In this document: positions 5,932 to 11,271 of the stretch, in pieces | Numbering within the stretch: the stretch's first letter is position 1 | Layout: each line of letters begins with the position of its first letter | From: Candidatus Cloacimonadota bacterium | Lineage (GTDB): Bacteria > Muiribacteriota > UBA6191 > JACPRK01 | Direction: 5' to 3' | DNA length: 11,271 nt | Assembly: GCA_021772705.1 (NCBI GenBank) | Contig: JAJFLN010000432.1 | Coordinates: 1 to 11,271, forward strand | Translations under genes and position numbers: made by a program | The notes under the pieces: model-generated | Told to the model about the DNA's origin: nothing | The model's input: only the letters and a program-made list of their open reading frames with translations | Database searches by the model: none

Positions 5932-6219
5932 ATGAGTTCCACGGGATACCAGTTCGAATGGGATGCTTCAAAGGCGGCATCCAACCTGAAGAAACATGAC
6001 GTGACCTTCGAGGAAGCCTGTACCGTCTTCGCCGATCCACTCGCAGTCCTGAAGCCGGACCCGGACCACTCTTCAGACGAGATGAGGTACATTCTGCTCG
6101 GGATGTCCGTTACCGGCAGGTTATTCGTCGTGTCATTCGCCGAGCGAGCTCCGAGAACACGCTTGATCTCAGCCCGACCCGCCACACGTCGGGAGCGCAA
6201 ACAGTATGAAGAAGACTAG
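5932..6219 (+). CDS. brnT: BrnT-family toxin (ribonuclease)
   Basis: This 95-residue protein matches the BrnT (formerly DUF497) pattern along its length: FEWDASKAASNLKKHDVTFE at the N-terminus, then A.TVFADPLA, D.DHSSDEMRY, and the C-terminal ISARPATRRERKQYEE. BrnT is a RelE-fold ribonuclease that blocks translation until neutralised by its antitoxin. The signature K..N..KH, the R in the ERAPRTRLISAR strand and the final RRERKQYE are present, so it looks intact. I chose ATG 5932 because the conserved start of the family lies just after it; an in-frame ATG at 5869 would add 21 unlike residues. No good ribosome site is seen. The next gene follows closely and probably supplies the antitoxin. Confidence 0.85.
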   Translation: MSSTGYQFEWDASKAASNLKKHDVTFEEACTVFADPLAVLKPDPDHSSDEMRYILLGMSVTGRLFVVSFAERAPRTRLISARPATRRERKQYEED

Positions 6220-6250
6220 AAGTCGCCAGGGAAGCTCAGAAGAGGACACC

Positions 6251-6439
6251 ATGCGCGCCGAGTATGACTTTTCGGGAGGCGTGCGAGGCGCAACCGCCAA
6301 ACGATACCGCCAGGGTAACAATGTGGTGGTCGTCGCCCCGGACTTGCTCGATGTTTTCCCAGACGGTCAGTCGGTCAACGATGCGCTCCGCGCCCTCGCC
6401 GATGTCATCCGGCGAGCTCGCGCCAAGCAGGAAGCCTGA
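6251..6439 (+). CDS. Putative antitoxin partner of BrnT (not BrnA-like)
   Basis: This 62-residue acidic-to-neutral protein begins MRAEYDFSGGVRG, continues with NNVVVVAPDLLDVFPDGQSV and ends NDALRALADVIRRA. The MR.EYDFS..VRG.....Y..G.NVVVL.PD....FPDS.SVN.ALR pattern is a known small-protein family often found next to toxins such as BrnT, as I recall it; it differs from BrnA, which is a ribbon-helix-helix protein. ATG 6251 is preferred to the overlapping ATG at 6206 because AGAGGA (6241-6246) sits at ideal distance and the family starts at MR.EYDFS. The longer form would overlap brnT by 14 bases. Neutralisation of BrnT is inferred from position. Confidence 0.65.
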   Translation: MRAEYDFSGGVRGATAKRYRQGNNVVVVAPDLLDVFPDGQSVNDALRALADVIRRARAKQEA

Positions 6440-6487
6440 CCTCCGGACTTTGGAGTCTGCTCGGCCGGGTGGGACCGGGGTGTGACG

Positions 6488-6676
6488 ATGGCCAGCACGC
6501 GGAATCTCAGAGGACGACTGCAGGAATCGGAGTGGTCAAGGTTGCTCCGGGATCTCGAGGAGTCGCTGGCAACCGACGAGATTCAGCAGGTGCTGGCCGA
6601 CTGGTCGGTCCACCACAAGCGTCGGAGTAACCTGTGGCGGGACATCTGCAAGGAAGGCCTGCCGATCCGGAGGTGA
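6488..6676 (+). CDS. Small conserved hypothetical protein, intact paralogue of 1410-1754
   Basis: This 62-residue charged, helical protein has the core SEWSRLLRDLEESLATDE shared with the degraded copy at 1410. GTG 6482 is a possible slightly earlier start, but ATG 6488 aligns with the ATG at 1410 and both follow a similar GGGGTGTG.CG leader. After ..IQQVL the tail (ADWSVHHKRRSNLWRDI..) differs wholly from the other copy, so only the N-terminal segment is shared. I do not recognise a function. It sits on the plus strand 235 bases before the convergent yjbQ 3' end. Confidence 0.5.
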   Translation: MASTRNLRGRLQESEWSRLLRDLEESLATDEIQQVLADWSVHHKRRSNLWRDICKEGLPIRR

Positions 6677-6713
6677 ACAGGTGTCCGCCTTCGACACGCT
6701 GTTAGAATGAGCG

Positions 6714-6845
6714 GTGCTCATCGACGACGAATCGGAACGCTGGTACGCTTGGCATGGTAACGAGATGCCACAGAGGCGACGGAAGAAAGGCACGCGCACA
6801 GCACGCAGGATGGAGCGTGCCGAGCAGTCAAGCGCTCGCGGATAG
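6714..6845 (+). CDS. Possible 43-residue leaderless ORF (doubtful)
   Basis: An extended -10 (TGT-TAGAAT, 6700-6708) lies 5 bases before a GTG at 6714 that opens a 43-codon frame starting VLIDDESERWYAWHGNE and ending in a basic Arg/Lys-rich tail. The arrangement repeats the leaderless GTG layout at 145. There is no -35 box and no recognised family. The remaining bases of 6677-6911 hold only a 10-bp palindrome CTGCGCGCAG near 6848-6857. Confidence 0.2.
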   Translation: MLIDDESERWYAWHGNEMPQRRRKKGTRTARRMERAEQSSARG

Positions 6846-6911
6846 TGACTGCGCGCAGCGCCCCGCTACGGATCCCCGGCCACGAACGACGTGACTCGCG
6901 ATCTTGACGCC

Positions 6912-7331
6912 CTACTCCCCGATGACCTTCACCAGTATCCGCTTCTGCCTGCGGCCGTCGAACTCGCCGTAGAAGATCTGCTCCCAGGGGCCGAAGTCGA
7001 GCTTGCCGGCGGTGATGGCGACGACCACCTCGCGGCCGAAGATCTGGCGCTTGATGTGGGCGTCGCCGTTGTCTTCACCCGTGTCGTTGTGGCGGTACTG
7101 GGAGATCGGCTCGTGGGGAGCGATCCGTTCCAGGAAGACCTCGAAGTCGTGGTGAAGGCCGGCCTCGTCGTCGTTGATGAACACGGAGGCGCTGATGTGC
7201 ATGGCGTTCACCAGGCAGAGACCCTCCTGGACGCCGCTCTCGGCGACTATCCGTTCGACGTCGGGGGTGATGTTGATGTAGGCCCGGCGAGTGGGTACGT
7301 TCTTGACGAGGTACTCTCGTCTGGATTTCAC
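6912..7331 (-). CDS. yjbQ: YjbQ, UPF0047 family (secondary thiamine-phosphate synthase type)
   Basis: This 139-residue protein is a full-length member of the YjbQ/UPF0047 family. E. coli YjbQ has weak thiamine-phosphate synthase activity; its true cellular role is unsettled. Conserved blocks are GLCLVNAMHISAS (37-49), INDDEAGLHHDF (52-63), YRHND..EDNGDAHIKR (79-95), the strand AITAGKLDFGPWEQI (105-119) and the C-terminal GEFDGRRQKR (122-131). Translation starts at GTG 7331 with GAAAGGTG (7340-7347) eight bases upstream, the same ribosome site as used by htrA. It is the last gene of the minus-strand operon, 39 bases after htrA. Two displaced copies of its 3' region lie downstream at 2153 and 5005. 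No clear terminator follows. Confidence 0.92.
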   Translation of the reverse strand: MKSRREYLVKNVPTRRAYINITPDVERIVAESGVQEGLCLVNAMHISASVFINDDEAGLHHDFEVFLERIAPHEPISQYRHNDTGEDNGDAHIKRQIFGREVVVAITAGKLDFGPWEQIFYGEFDGRRQKRILVKVIGE

Positions 7332-7370
7332 GGGTCACACACCTTTCGGGGAGCTGGGTTCGGGGCAGGG

Positions 7371-8783
7371 TCAGCGTTCTGTCAGATAGAGCCAGTACCC
7401 CTCGCGGTAGATCCCAAGCACGACGGGGGCGGAGGGGGTCAGCTTGCTCTTGATCCGGTTGAAGTCACGAATCGTATTCATTGAACTGCCGTTGATTTCG
7501 TAGATGATGTCTCGTTCCTGGACTCCCATGCGGGCGGCTCGGGAGCCGGACTCCACGTCGGCCACCAGGAGGCCTCGAATGTCCGACGGCAGCTGCAGGC
7601 GGCTCAGGTCGGAGCTGGTGAGTTGCCGGAGCGTGACGCCGAAACCCTCCGATGCCTGCTTGGGCCTGCGAGACTGGCGAGTCGGCTTCCGCTGCGAGGC
7701 GTCGGGATCCATGATGCCTATCAGCGCCTTGAGTGTGAGCCGGCGGCCGTCGCGAAGCACCTCCAGGTCCCGGGTCTGGCCGGCGGGAGTGGCCTGAACC
7801 ATCTCAACGAGCTGCGAGGGCTGATCGATGGGGACGCTGTTGTACTCCAGGATCACGTCTCGGGGCCTGAGGCCGGCCCTGTCGCCCGGGCCTCCCTGGA
7901 TCAGGCGAGTGACGACCACACCGTAGGGTCGATCCAGGCCGAGCTGGTCTGCCAGCAGCTGGTCCACTGGCTGGATCTGGGCTCCCAGGTAACTCCTCTG
8001 CACCTTGCCGTGGAGGACGATGTCCTCCTTGATCTTCTTCGCCAGGTTGATCGGGATGGCGAAACCAAGGCCCTGTCCCATAGGGTTGATGGCCGTGTTG
8101 ATGCCGATCACCTCGCCTCGGATATTAAAGAGCGGGCCTCCGCTGTTGCCGGGGTTGATGCTGGCATCGGTCTGGATCAGGTTGTTGTACCGCCGGGTCT
8201 TGTCCAGGTGGAGTTCCCGTCCCAGGGCGGAGACGATGCCAGCAGTGACGGTCTTCTCCAGGCTGAAGGGGGAGCCGATGGCGATGACCCATTCCCCGAC
8301 TCGGATCTTGTTGGAATCGCCCAACTTGGCGACCATTTCGTCGTCGAGCTTGCCGGTGAATCGACGGTCCTCGATCTGGAGCAGAGCCAGGTCATGTTCG
8401 TGGCTGATTCCCTTCACCTTGGCCTTGTAGGCACGACCGTTGAAGAAGGTGACCTTGATGGCGTCGGCGCCCTGCACCACGTGTTCGTTGGTCAGGATCA
8501 GCCCTTCAGGATCGACGATGAATCCGGACCCCTCGCCCTTCTTGGGGGGGATGATGTTCTGATGACCCCTGAAGAGCCGATCCAGAAAGGGGTCGTAGTA
8601 GGCCCTGGGCACAGACTTACCTCTGGTCTGGGCCACGATGTTGACCACTGTCTTGGATTGCTTCTCCGCCACCTCGGCGATGACGTTGCCGGAGAAGAAG
8701 TCCGTTGCTCCCGCGATTCCGGAAGTCAGGGTTCCCAGGATAAGCACCAGGACCACAGCGTTGAGAGTGATGAGACGAGTCAT
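7371..8783 (-). CDS. HtrA/DegP-type periplasmic serine protease with two PDZ domains
   Basis: This 470-residue protein degrades or refolds damaged envelope proteins by family analogy. An N-terminal signal segment (about 1-26, LITLNAVVLVLILGTLTSGI ending AGA) directs export. The trypsin-like domain (about 35-260) carries the triad H101 (TNEHVV), D131 (HEHDLALLQ) and S214 (INPGNSGGPL). PDZ1 lies at about 260-356 and PDZ2 at about 381-466, joined by a basic Arg/Lys/Gln linker. ATG 8783 is preferred over a GTG at 8795, because GAAAGGTG (8793-8800) is nine bases ahead of it and the signal peptide then begins MTRL. It follows the DAK2/DegV gene by 123 bases, which include a CGGCC..GGCCG hairpin (8842-8859) and a 10-bp palindrome (8814-8823) but no clear promoter. 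Which of degP, degQ or degS type is not decided. Confidence 0.93.
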   Translation of the reverse strand: MTRLITLNAVVLVLILGTLTSGIAGATDFFSGNVIAEVAEKQSKTVVNIVAQTRGKSVPRAYYDPFLDRLFRGHQNIIPPKKGEGSGFIVDPEGLILTNEHVVQGADAIKVTFFNGRAYKAKVKGISHEHDLALLQIEDRRFTGKLDDEMVAKLGDSNKIRVGEWVIAIGSPFSLEKTVTAGIVSALGRELHLDKTRRYNNLIQTDASINPGNSGGPLFNIRGEVIGINTAINPMGQGLGFAIPINLAKKIKEDIVLHGKVQRSYLGAQIQPVDQLLADQLGLDRPYGVVVTRLIQGGPGDRAGLRPRDVILEYNSVPIDQPSQLVEMVQATPAGQTRDLEVLRDGRRLTLKALIGIMDPDASQRKPTRQSRRPKQASEGFGVTLRQLTSSDLSRLQLPSDIRGLLVADVESGSRAARMGVQERDIIYEINGSSMNTIRDFNRIKSKLTPSAPVVLGIYREGYWLYLTER

Positions 8784-8906
8784 GGATGACACCACCTTTC
8801 GATGAGCCCGACCGGACCGGTCCCGCCCTGGGCAGGAGAGACGGCCTGTTGGCTGGCCGGATAGAGAAGCAGGGTTTCAGGAATTGAGAGGAGACGAGGG
8901 TGCTCG

Positions 8907-10775
8907 CTAGCTGGATTCAATTTGCCACGCCACGCCCCATGCTCCGGGGCCGATGTGGGCCCCGATGACGGGCCCGATCGATTGAGTGTCGATCCCGGCG
9001 ACGTGGAATCGCTGCTTCAGGAGCGGTACCAGCACGCCAGTCATCTCTGGTCTGCGGGAGTGGACGATGCAGAACCTGACGGGAACGTCCTTCGGTACCT
9101 CCTCGTCGAGGAGCTGCAACACTCTTGGCAGAAGCGCCTCCCGGCCGCGGACCTTCGTCTTGGTCACGATCTTTCCGTTCTGAAATGTCAGGATGGGTTT
9201 GAATTTAAGCAGACCCCCGATGAATGCCTGGGCCCAGTTGATCCGTCCCCCTCGATGGAGGAACTCTAGTGTATCGACGGTGAAGAGGATATTCGATCGC
9301 TCCTTGATCTTCTCCAGGACCCGGACGATCTCCTCCACGTCCTTTCCGTTCCGGGCCAACTCGGCGGCCTTCAATGCCATCATTCCCAGGGAAACCGAGG
9401 CGATTCCGGAATCGAAGATCGACACGTCCAGTCCCTCGATCTTCTTGGCTGCCGCCTGTCCGGAGACGCAGGTGCCCGAGAGCTGCGAGGAGATGTGTAG
9501 GGAGAGCACTCGCTTGCTACCGCTCTCCTTCATGAGTTTCTCGTAGGCCTGGATGAAGTCCTGAGGCGCCGGTTGCGACGTCGTGGGATGAGTTGGGGAC
9601 GACACCAGTTTTCCGAAGAACTGATCGGGGCTCATCTCGTATTGATCGCGATAAGAGTTGGTTCCGAAGCGGACATGGAGCGGCACCACGGTGATGCCGT
9701 GCCGGGCCATCTCCTGAAGAGGAAAGTCGCTGGTGGAGTCCGTGACGATTGCCACCTGACTCCCCTGCACGGCGGGTACATGGGGAAAGACACCGGTGTT
9801 GCGCCGATGTTCCGCCAGGACTCGAAGACTCTGCAACTTCATGTCGTCCACCTTACGGTGGGTGATCGTGCCGTGCCGCTCTGCTTCTTGGAACACCTTC
9901 TCGGGAGTGTTGGTGTGGATATGCACCTTGGCCAGCTTGCCGGCGGCGATGGCGATCAGCGATCCTCCAAAGGGGAAGAAGATCCGCTTCAGCTCGGCCC
10001 GGGAGAGCAGCTCGGGCAGCTCCATGACCACTTCCGTACAGTACTGGAACTCCAGATCCGCATCCTCCAGGCGGGGCGTGTCCCTGGGCGTGCCTTGACT
10101 GTGACTCTGTGACTCCAGGATTGGATCGCCGTGAATGTACCGCAGCACGCCCTCGAGGAAGAAGACGTAGCCCAGGCCGCCGGAGTCGACCACGTTGGAG
10201 CGCTTCAGCACCGGAAGCAGATCGGGCGTCCGGGCCAGGCTCTCCTTGGCGATCACAGTGATCTTCTCGAAGAGAGTCTGGATGTCGTCCTGCTCCTTGG
10301 CGATCTCTCGCGCCTCCGTGAGGGACTCCCGGATCACGGTCAAGATGGTCCCCTCGACGGGGTTCTCGATGGCCGAATAGAGTGCGTCCACAGATCCGGC
10401 CAGGATGTCTCCCAGCTCGGCGGCTGTCAGCTTCAGCCGGTTGCCGATCTGGTCGGCGAAACAGAGGAAGAAGTGGCTCAAGATCATGCCCGAGTTGCCT
10501 CGAGCGCCGACGACGCAGGACTCCGAGAGTGACCGGGCCACGTTGGGAAGACTCCGGTCCTGCAACCCTTCCAGCCCCTCGGCGGCAGCCCTGAAGGTCA
10601 GGGCCATGTTGGTACCCGTGTCTCCATCGGGGACAGGAAACACGTTGATCCGGTTCAGCTCTTCCTTCTTGAGGTTTACCCAGTTGGCGCCGGCCCCCAC
10701 GATCCGGCAGAGCCGCTCACCATTCACATAACGTATCCGGGGGGGATTGTTCGCCAGGAGTTCTTTGCGGTCCAT
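8907..10775 (-). CDS. DAK2-DegV fusion protein (FakA-FakB-like fatty-acid kinase)
   Basis: This 622-residue protein joins a kinase to a lipid-binding domain. Residues 1-215 are a DAK2/DhaL-type kinase domain with INVFPVPDGDTGTNM (43-57, Mg-binding D50 and D52), VVGARGNSGMILS (88-100) and VVDSGG (195-200). Residues 240-320 match the FakA middle domain, with C246 (QYCTEV) and the HIH pair H285/H287, positions that bind zinc in Staphylococcus aureus FakA. Residues 338-622 are a DegV/FakB domain with TDSTSD (345-350), TTSQP (398-402), ISSQLSGT (428-435) and IFDSG (453-457). FakA phosphorylates fatty acids held by FakB; having both in one chain suggests a self-contained enzyme. ATG 10775 has GGAAAG six bases ahead. 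It starts 21 bases after the upstream gene. Confidence 0.9.
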   Translation of the reverse strand: MDRKELLANNPPRIRYVNGERLCRIVGAGANWVNLKKEELNRINVFPVPDGDTGTNMALTFRAAAEGLEGLQDRSLPNVARSLSESCVVGARGNSGMILSHFFLCFADQIGNRLKLTAAELGDILAGSVDALYSAIENPVEGTILTVIRESLTEAREIAKEQDDIQTLFEKITVIAKESLARTPDLLPVLKRSNVVDSGGLGYVFFLEGVLRYIHGDPILESQSHSQGTPRDTPRLEDADLEFQYCTEVVMELPELLSRAELKRIFFPFGGSLIAIAAGKLAKVHIHTNTPEKVFQEAERHGTITHRKVDDMKLQSLRVLAEHRRNTGVFPHVPAVQGSQVAIVTDSTSDFPLQEMARHGITVVPLHVRFGTNSYRDQYEMSPDQFFGKLVSSPTHPTTSQPAPQDFIQAYEKLMKESGSKRVLSLHISSQLSGTCVSGQAAAKKIEGLDVSIFDSGIASVSLGMMALKAAELARNGKDVEEIVRVLEKIKERSNILFTVDTLEFLHRGGRINWAQAFIGGLLKFKPILTFQNGKIVTKTKVRGREALLPRVLQLLDEEVPKDVPVRFCIVHSRRPEMTGVLVPLLKQRFHVAGIDTQSIGPVIGAHIGPGAWGVAWQIESS

Positions 10776-10796
10776 TTCGGTCTTTCCAATATCTGC

Positions 10797-11171
10797 TCAG
10801 GTGAGCAGCTTCATGTCATCGTTAACGAGGCGCATCCGACGGCTCAAGATCTGCACCGCCATCTCGGCGAGCTCGATGTAGACGCTGATGGCCCGTTCGA
10901 AAGCCTCCTGATCCCACGCGTACAACAAGCAATCTTCCAGAGCCTGGGCCTTGAACAGCCGTGGCTGGCCGGTGAACGTGTCCACAAGGCCGAAGATGTT
11001 CCCCGCCTCTGCGTCGAAGGTGAGCAGATGCCCATCATTGAAGACGCGAGTCAACCTAACAGCGCCCGATGTGACGTAGTAAATCCCGTCACTGGATGGG
11101 GGGGCGCCGACATCGTAGATGATGTTGCCGCCTGGGATCTTGAGCTCGCGGCCTCCATCGAGATAGCGCAT
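10797..11171 (-). CDS. Stand-alone cyclic-nucleotide-binding-fold protein (Crp-like, no HTH)
   Basis: This 124-residue protein has the cNMP-binding beta-roll: LKIPGGNIIYDVG (10-22), IYYVTSGAVRL (30-40), then FDAEAGNIFGLVDTFTGQPR (52-71) and an AQALEDCLLYA strand, ending in a C-helix. The phosphate-binding cassette keeps G61 and R71 but has Leu where Crp-type proteins have the ribose-binding Glu (FGE), so cyclic nucleotide binding is doubtful. There is no helix-turn-helix. A longer frame starts at ATG 11234, within the 27-bp repeat. I prefer ATG 11171, because a strong promoter lies over the extra 21 codons and would put the transcript start near 11179. That leaves an 8-base leader with no ribosome site. 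First gene of the operon; it may sense a ligand and adjust its neighbours. Confidence 0.75.
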   Translation of the reverse strand: MRYLDGGRELKIPGGNIIYDVGAPPSSDGIYYVTSGAVRLTRVFNDGHLLTFDAEAGNIFGLVDTFTGQPRLFKAQALEDCLLYAWDQEAFERAISVYIELAEMAVQILSRRMRLVNDDMKLLT

Positions 11172-11185
11172 GGTGAGGCGACGGG

Positions 11186-11215
11186 AGTATAACGGGCCAG
11201 CAGGCTCCATATCAA
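11186..11215 (-). promoter_or_regulatory. Promoter of the minus-strand operon
   Basis: Read on the minus strand, TTGATA (11215-11210) and TATACT (11191-11186) are 18 bases apart, each one mismatch from consensus. Transcription would start near 11179. The 27-bp repeat ends 11 bases upstream of the -35 box and exactly 35 bases upstream of the -10 box, as at the left end. Confidence 0.6.
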
Positions 11216-11226
11216 CGCCCAGAGGT

Positions 11227-11253
11227 GGGTGCATGTCCCGTAGGGGGTCCCCT
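11227..11253 (-). repeat. 27-bp repeat, right copy (inverted partner at 71-97)
   Basis: This copy is the exact reverse complement of 71-97 and is therefore oriented inward like the left one. It lies just upstream of the operon promoter and contains the ATG of the longer, disfavoured reading of the 10797 gene. Bases 11254-11271 after it hold only an 8-bp CGGATCCG palindrome. Confidence 0.85.
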
Positions 11254-11271
11254 GGCCTATTCCGGATCCGT

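Noticed and set aside
7623..8789. Long plus-strand open frame (388 codons)
   Set aside because: It lies wholly antisense to the htrA gene, whose triad, signal peptide and PDZ domains are certain; the plus-strand product has no family features and is a GC-rich shadow.
71..11253. Reading the whole 11.2 kb as one transposon with 27-bp terminal inverted repeats
   Set aside because: No transposase inside, no target-site duplication visible next to the repeats, and the right part is a housekeeping operon; kept only as one option in the repeat finding.
1..11271. CRISPR array, tRNA, rRNA, integrase or transposase gene
   Set aside because: No regularly spaced repeats, no tRNA cloverleaf at the yjbQ junctions or window ends, and no recombinase or transposase motif in any frame were found by eye; no covariance or profile search could be run.

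Overview
The window looks like a piece of chromosome from a high-GC, diderm (Gram-negative type) bacterium. It has Shine-Dalgarno-type starts, GC-rich third codon positions and an exported HtrA protease. The mix of a DAK2-DegV fusion, double-HTH regulators and many toxin-antitoxin-like pairs would suit an Acidobacteriota-like or other deep-branching lineage, but nothing here fixes the taxon and this is a guess.

Right third (about 6.9-11.25 kb, minus strand): a compact, conserved-looking operon read right to left. Its order is a stand-alone cyclic-nucleotide-binding-fold protein, a fused DAK2/DegV (FakA-FakB-like) protein, a periplasmic HtrA/DegP-type serine protease with two PDZ domains, and YjbQ (UPF0047, secondary thiamine-phosphate synthase family). 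Gaps are 21, 123 and 39 bp. A good promoter (TTGATA-18-TATACT) precedes the first gene.

Left two thirds (about 0.1-6.9 kb, almost all plus strand): an accessory region beside the 3' end of yjbQ. It holds an AbiEii-type nucleotidyltransferase with its small partner, a degraded small gene, a UPF0158-like remnant, two paralogous double-HTH (XRE) genes, a two-gene cassette with an ImmA/IrrE-like but zinc-motif-less domain, gene debris with a dispersed repeat, a BrnT toxin with a non-BrnA-like partner, and a small unknown gene that is a paralogue of the degraded one. No transposase or integrase is present.

Two structures tie this together. First, two displaced antisense pieces of yjbQ (about 2153-2306 and 5005-5287) lie in the same orientation as the intact gene (6912-7331). 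Both are joined at the same point to a double-HTH gene. This resembles a tandem array of cassettes that repeatedly targeted or recombined at yjbQ. Second, a perfect 27-bp sequence occurs at 71-97 and, inverted, at 11227-11253. At both ends it points inward and lies exactly 35 bases upstream of a promoter -10 box. It may be a shared upstream regulatory element, or matching ends of a dispersed repeat.

The functional logic of the left part is mostly inferred: several small two-gene modules of toxin-antitoxin or defence type, plus regulators, gathered next to a stable housekeeping operon.
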